Part shown: piece by piece, positions 6,550-14,802 of the stretch | Layout: every line of letters begins with the position of its first letter | Position numbering within the stretch: position 1 is the stretch's first letter | Assembly (NCBI GenBank): GCA_030452365.1 | Contig: JAKDMK010000016.1 | Coordinates: 1 to 14,802, forward strand | DNA: 14,802 bases | Source: Nitrococcus sp. | GTDB taxonomy: Bacteria > Pseudomonadota > Gammaproteobacteria > Nitrococcales > Nitrococcaceae | Direction: 5' to 3' | The notes under the pieces: model-generated | Told to the model about the DNA's origin: nothing | The model's database searches: none | The model's input: only the letters and a program-made list of their open reading frames with translations | Program-made: the position numbers and the translations under genes

Positions 6550-6567
6550 GGCCTGTTGACACTCACC
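6549..6567 (+). repeat. terminal-repeat-like sequence filling the nuoE-nuoF junction
   Basis: GGGCCTGTTGACACTCACC spans from the last base of the nuoE stop to the base before the ATG at 6568. Its first 13 bases are identical to the outer end of the palindrome at 2961-3010. Over 19 bases it matches each arm of that palindrome at 15 positions, with only transitions differing. It leaves the ATG without a close ribosome binding site. The role is unknown. Confidence 0.5.
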
Positions 6568-7851
6568 ATGGCAAACGAGGTCTGCTTTGCGACGCTCCGA
6601 TTCGACCGGCCTTGGGAGCTTGACTGCTACCGCGAGGTGGGCGGCTATCAGGCGCTACATAAGGTCTTCGAGCAGCAAATCAAGCCGGAGCAGGTGATCG
6701 ATGAGGTCAAGCGCTCTGCTCTGCGCGGGCGCGGCGGCGCCGGCTTTGCGACCGGGGTCAAGTGGAGCTTCATGCCGCGCAACGCACCGGGGCAAAAGTA
6801 CATCGTCTGCAACTCCGATGAGTCGGAGCCCGGTACCTGCAAAGACCGCGACATCCTGCGCTATAACCCACATGCCGTAATCGAGGGCATGATAATCGCG
6901 GGCTACGCCATGGGGGCCGGCGTGGGGTACAACTATCTGCGCGGTGAATTCATGCGCGAGCCCTTCCAACGTATGGAACAGGCGCTCGGCGAGGCGCGCT
7001 CGGCCGGCTACCTTGGCGATAACATCTGCGGCAGTGGTTTCGGCTTCGAGCTGCACAACGTCTATGGTGCCGGTGCCTATATCTGCGGCGAGGAGACCGG
7101 GCTGCTCGATTCTTTGGAAGGCAAAAAGGGCCTGCCGCGGTATAAGCCGCCATTCCCGGCGCAATTCGGCCTCTATGGGCGCCCGACAACGGTAAATAAT
7201 ACGGAGACCTTCGCTTCGGTGCCCTCGATTATCCGTAACGGGGCCGCGTGGTTCCTTGCGCTCGGCAAGCCGAACAACGGCGGCGTCAAATGCTTCTCCG
7301 TCTCGGGGCACGTCCTCAACCCGGGCAATTTTGAGGTGCGCCTGGGGACGCCTTTCCGCACGTTGCTGGAGATGGCAGGCGGAGTTCGTGGCGGGCGTAA
7401 GCTCAAGGCCGTGATTCCGGGTGGCTCGTCGATGCCTATGGTGCCGGGGGAGCAGATGCTGGAGCTGGACATGGACTACGACAGCCTCATGAAAGCCGGC
7501 TCCGGGTTGGGTTCTGGTGGCGTGGTGGTGATGGACGAGACCACCGACATGGTCAAGGTCATCTTGCGTATAGCCCGCTTCTACTACGCCGAGTCCTGCG
7601 GTCAGTGCACACCTTGTCGCGAGGGCTGCGGCTGGATGTATCGGGTGATCAAGCGAATCCATGACGGCAAGGGGCGCGCGGAGGATCTGGAGCTGCTCGA
7701 ATCGGCGGCCGGACAGATTGCCGGGCATACGATCTGCGCCTTCGGCGAGGCCGCGGCCTGGCCGGTGCAGAGCGTGCTCAAGCACTGGCGAGACGAATTC
7801 GTGCACTATATCGAGCACAAGCGCTCGCCCGTCGAAGAGCGTGCCGCATGA
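6568..7851 (+). CDS. nuoF: NADH-quinone oxidoreductase subunit F
   Basis: NuoF binds NADH and FMN and is the electron entry point of complex I; it also holds 4Fe-4S cluster N3. Counting from the ATG at 6568 (427 residues, MANEVCF), the NADH/FMN region [13 protein letters not shown] is at 54-66 and the second flavin-region motif [14 protein letters not shown] is at 167-180. The N3 ligands are C344, C347 and C350 ([11 protein letters not shown]), with C390 in TICAFGEA. In the second motif the family usually has Ala where this protein has G178. The start is uncertain: an in-frame TTG at 6556 has AGGG at 6548-6551 and would add four residues, whereas the ATG gives the usual N-terminus but no close binding site. 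The stop overlaps the nuoG start by four bases (ATGA). Confidence 0.95.
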   Translation: MANEVCFATLRFDRPWELDCYREVGGYQALHKVFEQQIKPEQVIDEVKRSALRGRGGAGFATGVKWSFMPRNAPGQKYIVCNSDESEPGTCKDRDILRYNPHAVIEGMIIAGYAMGAGVGYNYLRGEFMREPFQRMEQALGEARSAGYLGDNICGSGFGFELHNVYGAGAYICGEETGLLDSLEGKKGLPRYKPPFPAQFGLYGRPTTVNNTETFASVPSIIRNGAAWFLALGKPNNGGVKCFSVSGHVLNPGNFEVRLGTPFRTLLEMAGGVRGGRKLKAVIPGGSSMPMVPGEQMLELDMDYDSLMKAGSGLGSGGVVVMDETTDMVKVILRIARFYYAESCGQCTPCREGCGWMYRVIKRIHDGKGRAEDLELLESAAGQIAGHTICAFGEAAAWPVQSVLKHWRDEFVHYIEHKRSPVEERAA

Positions 7852-10244
7852 ACGCACGCCTCGACCAGAGTGAGCCGGAGATGGTGACCCTAGTAGTCGA
7901 CGGCAGAGCGCTGCAGGCGCCGAAGGGTTCCATGCTGATCCAGGCTACTGATCTCGCCGGCATCGATGTTCCGCGCTTTTGCTACCATCGCAAGCTCTCT
8001 ATCGCCGCCAACTGCCGTATGTGTCTGGTAGAAGTGGAACGCGCGCCCAAACCGCTGCCGGCCTGCGCGACACCGGTCGCCGAGGGCATGAAGGTACGCA
8101 CCCGATCCGCGCTTGCATTGGCGGCCCAGCGCGGTGTCATGGAGTTCTTGCTGATCAATCATCCGCTCGACTGCCCCATCTGCGATCAGGGTGGCGAGTG
8201 CGAATTGCAGGATCTCTCCATGGGCTTTGGCCGCAGTCTATCCCGGTTCACCGAGCGCAAACGGGTGGTCAAGGACGAGGACCTGGGTCCGTTGATCGCG
8301 ACCGACATGACCCGCTGCATTCATTGCACGCGTTGTGTTCGCTTCCTCGATGAGATTGCAGGTCAATACGAGCTCGGTGGCATGTACCGCTCCGAGCACA
8401 TGGAAATCAGCACGTTCTCCGGTCGGGGGGTGCGCTCAGAGCTCTCGGGCAACATCATCGATCTTTGTCCCGTCGGCGCGCTCACCTCAAAACCGTTTCG
8501 GTTTCGCGCCCGGGCTTGGGAGCTGTTGAGCCATCCGGGCATCGCGCCGCATGATGCCATCGGCTCGAATCTCTATATCCACCAGGTGCACGGCACCGTC
8601 AAGCGGGTGGCGCCGCGGGATAACGAAGACATCAATGAGAGCTGGATCGCGGATCGCGATCGCTTCAGCTACGAGGGTATCTACAGCGACGATCGCCTGG
8701 GGCAGCCGCTGCTCCGGCAGTGGGATGCCTGGGAGACGGTCGAGTGGGAGGAGGCGCTGCAGGCGGCGGTGGCGGGATTGCAGCGCACGGTTGCAGCACA
8801 CGGGCCGGAACAGCTCGGCGCCTGGGTTTCCCCAAGCGCTACCCTCGAGGAGATGTATTTGCTCGGGCGATTGCTGCGCGGGCTTGGCAGCCACAACATC
8901 GACCATCGGCTGCGTCAGGCCGATTTTCGCGATGACGCGAGCGCCCCCGCCTTCCCCTATCTGGGCCTGCCGCTAGCCGATGTGGAACGCCTCGACGCCG
9001 CGCTGGTGATCGGCGCCCATACCCGCTGGGATCTGCCGCTTTTCAATCACCGCCTGCGTAAAGCCGCGCGCGCCGGTAGCCGGATAATGTTCCTCAATCC
9101 GCGCGCGTTCGAGTGGAATTTCTCGCCTGCCGAAGAGCATGTCGTCTCAGTGCGGGACTTCGCCGTGGAACTGGCCCTAATCGCGGCTGCACTGGTAGAG
9201 CACAAAGCGGCCCCACGCCCCGAGGGGTTGGATATCTGGCTCGCGCAACGAGCGCCGAGCGGCGTGCATCGGCGCATCGCCGAGCGGTTGGCCGCAGCTC
9301 CGCGCAGCGCCGTATTCGTGGGGGCGCTGGTTGAGGCGCATCCGGCCGGTGCCGAGCTGCGGGCCTTGGCGGCGCTATTGGCCGAGCTCTCAGGAAGCCA
9401 CTATGGCGTACTCTCCCAGGGCGCAAACAGCGCCGGCGCCTGGCAGGTAGGGACGATTCCGCAGCGCCGGTCCACACAGCCAGGCAAAGCGGGATTGAAC
9501 CTGCGGCAGATGGTCGAGGCGCCGCGGCGCGGGTTGATCCTGTTCAATGTCGAGCCGGAGCTCGACTGCTGGAGTGGCGCGCAGGCGCGGCAGGCCGTGG
9601 ATGCGGCCGAGTTCGTGCTGGTGTTCTCACCGTATGCGAGCGAGGCGATGCGCGCGTATGCCGACGTGATTCTGCCAATGGCGGCGTTTACCGAGACGGC
9701 TGGGACGTTTGTCAACGCTGAAGGCCTCTGGCAGAGCTTCTCCGGGTTGACCAAGCCCGTGGGGGATGCACGCCCCGCCTGGCGCATCTTGCGTGTGCTC
9801 GGCAATCTGCTCGGGCTCGATGGCTTCGGTTACAACGCGCCCAATGAGATTCATGGCGAGCTGCGTGAGCTCACCGGCCATGTCGCGGCGCCCGCGCCAC
9901 CGCGTTGGCAGCCTGAAGGGCTCGTGCCGGTGAAGCTTGATGGCTTGCTGCGGGTGGGTAGTGTTGGAATCTACGCGCTCGATCCGCTGGTGCGCCGGGC
10001 ACCTGCCTTGCAGCAGACGGCGCAGAGCGACGACGCCGCGGCCTATCTGGCCCCGGAAACGGCGCGGCGGCTCGGGATCGAGAACGGCGGATGGGTTCGC
10101 GTTCAGCAGCGCGGCAACTCGGCGCGCCTAGCGGTACGCATCGATACGGGGCTGCCGGCGGACACCGTCTGGATCACCGCAGGGCTATTCGCCAGCGCCG
10201 GGCTGGGGCCGATGATTGGCGAGGTCACCGTGGAGCGTCTCTGA
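7848..10244 (+). CDS. nuoG: NADH-quinone oxidoreductase subunit G
   Basis: NuoG is the largest peripheral subunit of complex I and relays electrons from NuoF towards NuoI. In this 798-residue protein the N-terminal ferredoxin-like domain holds cluster N1b (C45, C56, C59, C73). It is followed by cluster N5 (H105, C109, C112, C118) and cluster N4 (C157, C160, C163, with C207 in DLCPVGAL). The remainder is the molybdopterin-oxidoreductase-like domain, which has no cofactor role in this family. The cysteine group for the off-pathway N7 cluster, present in Escherichia coli after N4, is absent here (region about 228-248, [14 protein letters not shown]). This matches the mitochondrial and many proteobacterial enzymes. 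The C-terminal third is more divergent, as usual. A 36-bp gap separates it from nuoH. Confidence 0.96.
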   Translation: MNARLDQSEPEMVTLVVDGRALQAPKGSMLIQATDLAGIDVPRFCYHRKLSIAANCRMCLVEVERAPKPLPACATPVAEGMKVRTRSALALAAQRGVMEFLLINHPLDCPICDQGGECELQDLSMGFGRSLSRFTERKRVVKDEDLGPLIATDMTRCIHCTRCVRFLDEIAGQYELGGMYRSEHMEISTFSGRGVRSELSGNIIDLCPVGALTSKPFRFRARAWELLSHPGIAPHDAIGSNLYIHQVHGTVKRVAPRDNEDINESWIADRDRFSYEGIYSDDRLGQPLLRQWDAWETVEWEEALQAAVAGLQRTVAAHGPEQLGAWVSPSATLEEMYLLGRLLRGLGSHNIDHRLRQADFRDDASAPAFPYLGLPLADVERLDAALVIGAHTRWDLPLFNHRLRKAARAGSRIMFLNPRAFEWNFSPAEEHVVSVRDFAVELALIAAALVEHKAAPRPEGLDIWLAQRAPSGVHRRIAERLAAAPRSAVFVGALVEAHPAGAELRALAALLAELSGSHYGVLSQGANSAGAWQVGTIPQRRSTQPGKAGLNLRQMVEAPRRGLILFNVEPELDCWSGAQARQAVDAAEFVLVFSPYASEAMRAYADVILPMAAFTETAGTFVNAEGLWQSFSGLTKPVGDARPAWRILRVLGNLLGLDGFGYNAPNEIHGELRELTGHVAAPAPPRWQPEGLVPVKLDGLLRVGSVGIYALDPLVRRAPALQQTAQSDDAAAYLAPETARRLGIENGGWVRVQQRGNSARLAVRIDTGLPADTVWITAGLFASAGLGPMIGEVTVERL

Positions 10245-10280
10245 GGCGATCTCGGCGCAGGCGAACCGACGAGAACAACG

Positions 10281-11300
10281 ATGGCAGAACTCACGGGCCT
10301 GGTATGGATCGTAGCGAAGATCGTCGCGCTGGTCGTGCCGCTGTTCATAGCGGTGGCCTATATGACCTATGCCGAGCGCAGGGTGATCGGCTGGATCCAA
10401 TGGCGCAAGGGACCCAACCGAGTAGGCATTCAGGGGCTGTTACAGCCCATTGCCGATGCCGGAAAGCTGCTGATGAAGGAAGTGGTTATTCCGCAGAATG
10501 CCAACCGCTTCCTGTTCCTGTTGGCGCCCTTGTTCTCCATCATTCCGGCGCTCGCGGCATGGGCCGTGCTGCCGGTCGGCGAGGGGATGGCTATCGCCGA
10601 TATCGACGCTGGGCTGCTTTATGTGCTGGCCATGGCCTCGATGGGCGTTTACGGGGTAATCGTGGCCGGCTGGGCGTCGAACTCCAAGTACGCCTTGATC
10701 GGCGCCATGCGCGCCGGCGCCCAAGTGGTTTCCTACGAGATTGCCATGGGCTTTGCGCTCGTGGGGGTGCTGATGGCGGCGGGCAGCCTCAACATGAGCG
10801 AGATCGTGCAGGCGCAGCAAGGGCCGTTTTGGAACTGGTTCTGGTTGCCGTTGCTGCCGTTGTTCATTGTCTATTGGATCTCTGGAGTGGCGGAAACCAA
10901 CCGGCTTCCCTTCGATGTCGCCGAGGGGGAATCCGAGATCGTCGCCGGCTTTCATGTGGAATACTCGGGAATGGCTTTCGCCATCTTCTTCATGGCCGAG
11001 TACGCGAACATGATCCTGGTCGCTGGGCTGGCCGCCATCATGTTCCTTGGTGGCTGGTATTCCCCCTTCCATGGTATTAGCTACATCGGGCCAATATTCG
11101 ATCTCGTTCCCGGGACGGTCTGGTTTTGCCTCAAGGCAGCGATTTTCCTATTCGGCTATTTTTGGTTTCGCGGCACATTTCCACGCTATCGCTATGATCA
11201 GATCATGCGCCTGGGATGGAAGGTTCTGATCCCGGTGACCGTGGTCTGGCTGGTAGTGGAATCGTTGTTCATCTTGACCGGCTTTGGGCCCTGGTTCTGA
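10281..11300 (+). CDS. nuoH: NADH-quinone oxidoreductase subunit H
   Basis: NuoH is the membrane subunit at the junction of the two arms. It shapes the entrance to the quinone cavity and links it to the proton channels. The 339-residue hydrophobic protein has about eight membrane helices. The conserved cytoplasmic stretches are [20 protein letters not shown] (30-49), [13 protein letters not shown] (55-67) and the acidic loop [20 protein letters not shown] (204-223), whose Glu and Asp residues are needed for coupling in studied enzymes. The start codon ATG is clear, but its ribosome binding site (GAGAA near 10271-10275) is weak. nuoI begins 14 bp after the stop. Confidence 0.97.
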   Translation: MAELTGLVWIVAKIVALVVPLFIAVAYMTYAERRVIGWIQWRKGPNRVGIQGLLQPIADAGKLLMKEVVIPQNANRFLFLLAPLFSIIPALAAWAVLPVGEGMAIADIDAGLLYVLAMASMGVYGVIVAGWASNSKYALIGAMRAGAQVVSYEIAMGFALVGVLMAAGSLNMSEIVQAQQGPFWNWFWLPLLPLFIVYWISGVAETNRLPFDVAEGESEIVAGFHVEYSGMAFAIFFMAEYANMILVAGLAAIMFLGGWYSPFHGISYIGPIFDLVPGTVWFCLKAAIFLFGYFWFRGTFPRYRYDQIMRLGWKVLIPVTVVWLVVESLFILTGFGPWF

Positions 11301-11314
11301 GCAAAGGTGCAGCC

Positions 11315-11803
11315 ATGCAAGCTATTCGCGACTTATTCAACAGCTTCTTGCTCATCGAGCTGCTCAAAGGGCTGCGCCTTACCGGCAGGCACCTATTTAC
11401 ACACAAGTACACGATCGAATATCCAGAGGAACGCGCGCCGCAGTCGCCGCGTTTCCGCGGCTTGCACGCGCTGCGGCGCTATCCTAACGGCGAGGAACGC
11501 TGTATAGCCTGCAAGCTCTGCGAAGCCGTCTGTCCGGCGCTGGCAATTACCATCGAGTCGGAGCCGGGCGCCGATGGGACGCGGCGTACGACCCGCTATG
11601 ATATCGATCTGTTCAAGTGCATCTACTGCGGCTTTTGTGAAGAGTCCTGCCCGGTGGACTCGATCGTCGAGACTCGGATCTATGAATATCACTTCGAGCG
11701 TCGCGGCGAGAACATCATCCACAAAGAGGACCTGCTCGCGATCGGGGACCAATACGAACAGCAGCTTGCCAAGGACCGGGCAGCGGACGCGCCTTACCGC
11801 TGA
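11315..11803 (+). CDS. nuoI: NADH-quinone oxidoreductase subunit I
   Basis: NuoI is a two-cluster ferredoxin-type subunit of complex I that passes electrons through clusters N6a and N6b to N2 in NuoB. The 162-residue protein has an amphipathic N-terminal helix (about 1-30) that docks on the membrane arm. Two C-x2-C-x2-C-x3-C-P motifs follow: C63, C66, C69, C73 and C102, C105, C108, C112. The [21 protein letters not shown] region is typical of the family. The ATG at 11315 gives the expected length; the frame stays open upstream within nuoH but is not homologous there. Forty-three bases separate it from nuoJ, including a small GCGTA/TACGC stem at 11808-11821. Confidence 0.97.
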   Translation: MQAIRDLFNSFLLIELLKGLRLTGRHLFTHKYTIEYPEERAPQSPRFRGLHALRRYPNGEERCIACKLCEAVCPALAITIESEPGADGTRRTTRYDIDLFKCIYCGFCEESCPVDSIVETRIYEYHFERRGENIIHKEDLLAIGDQYEQQLAKDRAADAPYR

Positions 11804-11846
11804 GCGCGCGTAGGGCTACGCACGGTCGACTGGGAGCGCTAGCTAC

Positions 11847-12449
11847 GTGATAGAGCTTTTGCTTTTTTATGTATTCGCGGCAATTCTGCTATTTGCCGCT
11901 ACTGTGGTTATTACGGCCAAAAATCCGGTGCACTCGGCATTGTTCTTGGTATTGGCCTTCTTTAATAGCGCCGCTTTGTGGTTGATGGCAGGAGCCGAAT
12001 TCTTGGCGATTGCCCTTGTGCTGGTTTATGTCGGCGCCGTCATGGTGCTGTTCTTGTTCGTAGTGATGATGCTCGACATCAATCTGGCTCCTATGCGCGA
12101 AGGCTTTGCGCGTTATCTTCCCATCGGTGCTCTGGTGGGGTTGGTAATGGTTGTGGAGATGGTGCTGGTGGTCGGCTCGGAGCAAGTGAACCTGATCGGT
12201 GCCACGACCGCCGCGGCCGCGGGAGAACCAATGAGCAACACCAAGGCGCTTGGCAGCGTGCTGTACACGGTCTATGCCTATCCCTTCGAGATCGCCTCGG
12301 TCGTGCTCCTGGTCGCTATAGTCGCCGCCATTATGTTGACCCACCGCCGCCGCCCAGGTACCAAGCAGCAGAGTATCGACCGGCAGGTCCGGGTGCACAA
12401 GGAACAGCGGTTGCGCATCGTCACGATGGCGCCGGAGAAGCGCGACTAA
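11847..12449 (+). CDS. nuoJ: NADH-quinone oxidoreductase subunit J
   Basis: NuoJ is a membrane subunit next to NuoA, NuoH and NuoK; its third helix takes part in conformational coupling. The 200-residue protein has about five membrane helices and the family segment [16 protein letters not shown] (61-76) followed by DIN. E51 lies within a membrane segment. The start is a GTG at 11847 with GGGAG at 11832-11836. Starting there gives the normal N-terminus [10 protein letters not shown]. The C-terminal tail (about 167-200) is strongly basic and longer than strictly needed for the fold. Leucine codons are TTG-rich compared with nuoL. nuoK begins 44 bp after the stop. Confidence 0.95.
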   Translation: MIELLLFYVFAAILLFAATVVITAKNPVHSALFLVLAFFNSAALWLMAGAEFLAIALVLVYVGAVMVLFLFVVMMLDINLAPMREGFARYLPIGALVGLVMVVEMVLVVGSEQVNLIGATTAAAAGEPMSNTKALGSVLYTVYAYPFEIASVVLLVAIVAAIMLTHRRRPGTKQQSIDRQVRVHKEQRLRIVTMAPEKRD

Positions 12450-12493
12450 GCGCAAGAGCATCACTCGCTGTTGGGACGGTTAGGATCACAGCC

Positions 12494-12799
12494 ATGGTGG
12501 ATTTATCCCATTATCTCGTGCTCGGGGCGATCCTATTCAGCCTCGGGGTGGCGGGTATCTTTCTTAACCGGAAGAACGCCATCATCTTGCTGATGTCAAT
12601 CGAGCTGATACTGTTGGCGGTGAATTTCAACTTCATCGCCTTTTCACATTATTTGTCCGACATCCAGGGTCAGGTATTCGTGTTCTTCATTCTTACAGTC
12701 GCCGCCGCAGAGTCGGCTATCGGTCTTGCCATCGTGGTCGTCCTGTTCCGCAACACCAATACCATCAACGTTGGCGACTTGGACAGCATGAAGGGCTGA
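12494..12799 (+). CDS. nuoK: NADH-quinone oxidoreductase subunit K
   Basis: NuoK is a small antiporter-like membrane subunit contributing to a proton channel of complex I. The 101-residue protein has three membrane helices (about 5-24, 28-50 and 60-85). The two glutamates known to be needed for proton pumping are at E37 (MSIELIL) and E73 (AAESAIGLA), corresponding to E36 and E72 of the Escherichia coli protein. The ATG at 12494 with AGGAT at 12482-12486 gives the standard length. The open frame extends upstream as far as 11978, across nuoJ in another frame, and that part is not real. The gap to nuoL is 3 bp. Confidence 0.97.
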   Translation: MVDLSHYLVLGAILFSLGVAGIFLNRKNAIILLMSIELILLAVNFNFIAFSHYLSDIQGQVFVFFILTVAAAESAIGLAIVVVLFRNTNTINVGDLDSMKG

Positions 12800-12802
12800 T
12801 CG

Positions 12803-14782
12803 ATGCAAAGCGTTTACCTGGCCATTGCGCTTGCGCCGCTGCTCGGAGCCATCATCACCGGGCTGTTCGGCCGCAGCATCGGGCGCAGCGCCACCCATTG
12901 GCTTACCATCGCCGCGGTCGGGGTGTCCTGCCTACTGTCGCTGATTGTGTTGGCGCAGATGCTGTGGGGTGGGATCGAGCCATACAACGCCAGCGTGTAC
13001 ACCTGGGCGTTCGCCGACGGCCTGCGCATCGAGGTCGGCTTCCTGATCGATCGTCTCACCGCCCTGATGATGGCGGTGGTGACCTTCGTCTCGCTGATGG
13101 TGCATATCTACACGGTCGGTTACATGTACGATGATGCCGGCTATCAGCGCTTCTTCAGCTACATCAACCTGTTCACCTTCTCCATGCTGATGCTGGTGAT
13201 GGCGAACAACTTCATGCAGCTGTTCTTCGGCTGGGAGGCGGTGGGGCTCGTCTCCTATCTGCTGATCGGCTTCTGGTTCAACCGCGAGAGCGCCATCTTT
13301 GCCAGCCTCAAGGCGTTCCTGGTCAACCGGGTCGGCGACATGGGCTTTCTCATCGGCATTGCCGCGGTGCTGACCTACTACGGCAGCCTGGACTACGCCG
13401 AGGTGTTTGCCGCCGCGCACGCCAACCCGGACCTCACCATGACACTGTTCGGCAACCAGGCGCTGGTGGCGAGCGTGGTCTGCATACTGTTGTTCATCGG
13501 CGCCATGGGAAAATCCGCACAGATGCCGCTGCATGTGTGGCTGCCGGATTCCATGGAAGGCCCGACGCCGATTTCGGCGCTGATTCACGCCGCCACCATG
13601 GTAACGGCCGGCATCTTCATGGTGGCGCGCATGTCGCCGCTGTTCGAGCTCTCAGACACGGCGCTGTCGGTAGTGCTCGTGATCGGCGCCCTGACGGCGT
13701 TCCTCATGGGCTTGGTAGGTGTCGTGCAAAATGACATCAAGCGCGTCATCGCCTACTCGACGCTCTCGCAGCTCGGCTACATGTTCGTCGCGCTGGGCGC
13801 TTCGGCCTATGCCGCGGGCATGTTCCACCTCATGACCCACGCCTTCTTCAAGGCGTTGTTGTTCCTGGCCGCGGGTGCCGTCATCGTGGCCCTGCATCAT
13901 GAGCAGGACATGCGCAAGATGGGCAACCTGCGCCGGTATCTGCCGATCACCCACCTCACGATGCTGATCGGCTTGCTGGCGCTGTGCGCCGTGCCGTTTT
14001 TTTCCGGCTATTACTCGAAGGACATCATCATTAAGGCGGTGCATGAGGCCCACCGCACAGGTGCCACATTTGCCTATTGGGCCGTGTTGCTGAGCGAGTT
14101 CGTGACAGCGCTGTACAGCTTCCGGCTCTACTTCCTAGTGTTCTGGGGCGAGGAGCGCATCGACCCTCATGCCAAGGAGCATATGGCCCATCTGCCGCGC
14201 TATGTGCTGCCGGCGATGGAATGGCCGCTGATCCTGCTGGCCATCCCTTCGGCCGTGATCGGTTATCTCACAGTCACGCCTCTCATATTCGGGGATTTCT
14301 TCGACCAATCGCTGCTCGTCTCCGAGCATCAGGACGTCCTCCATGAGCTGGGCAAGAGCTTTCACGGGCCGTGGAGCTTTGCAGTGCACGCGCTCAATGG
14401 CCCTGCGTTCTATCTTGCCCTTGCCGGCTTCCTGACCGCCTGGTTCTTCTATATTGTCCGCCCTGGGCTGTTGCCGTTGGTGCGTGAGCGCCTGAACCTG
14501 GTGTACCGAATCCTGGAGCGCAAGTTCGGCTTCGACGACCTCTGGATAGGCGGTTTCGCCGGCTCCGGACGCGGTATCGGCCGCTTCCTGTGGAAGGTCG
14601 GCGACGCCGGGCTGATCGACGGCGTCATGGTCAACGGCACAGCCAATACCGTCGGACGCACTGCGGCGGTGATTCGGGGGCTGCAGTCCGGTTACCTGTA
14701 CCACTACGCCTTCGCCATGATCATCGGGCTGCTGGTGCTGCTGACCTGGTTCGTGGGGGTGTGGCGCGGGTGGTTTGCTTGA
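12803..14782 (+). CDS. nuoL: NADH-quinone oxidoreductase subunit L
   Basis: NuoL is the distal antiporter-like subunit of complex I, with a C-terminal lateral helix that runs along the membrane arm. The 659-residue protein has the key charges of the family: E145 (GWEAVG), K237 (MGKSAQMP), K350 (THAFFKALLF) and K406 (YYSKDII), which line the predicted proton path. HVWLPDSMEGPTPISALIHA (244-263) is the classic antiporter motif. Its length is in the range of alpha- and betaproteobacterial NuoL. AAGGGC at 12791-12796 serves the ATG at 12803. Leucine codons are overwhelmingly CTG, unlike nuoJ. The stop is 4 bases before the probable nuoM start. Confidence 0.97.
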   Translation: MQSVYLAIALAPLLGAIITGLFGRSIGRSATHWLTIAAVGVSCLLSLIVLAQMLWGGIEPYNASVYTWAFADGLRIEVGFLIDRLTALMMAVVTFVSLMVHIYTVGYMYDDAGYQRFFSYINLFTFSMLMLVMANNFMQLFFGWEAVGLVSYLLIGFWFNRESAIFASLKAFLVNRVGDMGFLIGIAAVLTYYGSLDYAEVFAAAHANPDLTMTLFGNQALVASVVCILLFIGAMGKSAQMPLHVWLPDSMEGPTPISALIHAATMVTAGIFMVARMSPLFELSDTALSVVLVIGALTAFLMGLVGVVQNDIKRVIAYSTLSQLGYMFVALGASAYAAGMFHLMTHAFFKALLFLAAGAVIVALHHEQDMRKMGNLRRYLPITHLTMLIGLLALCAVPFFSGYYSKDIIIKAVHEAHRTGATFAYWAVLLSEFVTALYSFRLYFLVFWGEERIDPHAKEHMAHLPRYVLPAMEWPLILLAIPSAVIGYLTVTPLIFGDFFDQSLLVSEHQDVLHELGKSFHGPWSFAVHALNGPAFYLALAGFLTAWFFYIVRPGLLPLVRERLNLVYRILERKFGFDDLWIGGFAGSGRGIGRFLWKVGDAGLIDGVMVNGTANTVGRTAAVIRGLQSGYLYHYAFAMIIGLLVLLTWFVGVWRGWFA

Positions 14783-14786
14783 ATGA

Positions 14787-14802
14787 ATGACAGATGTGCG
14801 GC
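14787..14802 (+). CDS. nuoM: probable start of nuoM (cut by window edge)
   Basis: An ATG at 14787 opens a frame (MTDVR...) that runs off the window four bases after the nuoL stop. nuoM almost always follows nuoL, so the call rests on position. Only five residues are visible, and no homology can be judged. An alternative ATG lies at 14783 in another frame. Confidence 0.45.

Noticed and set aside
6655..7857. Long minus-strand open frame opposite nuoF, and similar long antisense frames opposite nuoD, nuoH and nuoL
   Set aside because: They mirror GC-rich coding frames on the + strand and show no family features.

Overview
The window comes from a GC-rich proteobacterium, most likely a gammaproteobacterium. 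This is inferred from the gene order tRNA-Leu(GAG) followed by nuoABCDEFGHIJKL with separate nuoC and nuoD genes, and from NuoG lacking the cysteine cluster that holds the extra N7 centre. I cannot name the genus. The right 80% of the window is a standard respiratory complex I operon. The left 20% is an accessory-looking stretch of sparse coding and lower GC.

Layout. Positions 1-60 are very AT-rich (about 25% GC). A DUF192-family lipoprotein gene follows (169-675). Positions 676-1429 hold no convincing gene, but contain a two-tiered hairpin (789-822) and an isolated promoter-like sequence (903-930). A LuxR/NarL-type regulator with a degenerate receiver domain lies at 1430-2251. It is preceded by a compact cluster of a perfect palindrome and a 21-bp-period direct repeat. 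Positions 2252-3079 are again without a convincing gene. They carry a hairpin (2834-2865), a good candidate promoter (2881-2909) and a 50-bp imperfect palindrome (2961-3010). Then come tRNA-Leu(GAG) (3080-3164) and, 68 bp later, nuoA.

The nuo genes are packed head to tail on the + strand with overlaps or short gaps, and run off the right edge at the start of what should be nuoM. NuoE, NuoF and NuoG form the NADH-oxidising arm. NuoB, NuoC, NuoD and NuoI form the connecting arm, which passes electrons to quinone at cluster N2. NuoA, NuoH, NuoJ, NuoK and NuoL are membrane subunits that couple this to proton translocation. All expected FeS-cluster ligands and the main proton-channel charges are present, so the complex should be functional as far as seen.

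The most unusual signals are outside the standard operon content: the operator-like cluster in front of the pseudo-receiver regulator, and a small family of related terminal-repeat-like sequences (GGGCCTGTTGACA...). Two of these form the 50-bp palindrome upstream of the tRNA. A third fills the nuoE-nuoF junction exactly and clouds the NuoF start. I see no CRISPR array, no intact transposase, no phage gene and no obvious new defence or biosynthetic system.
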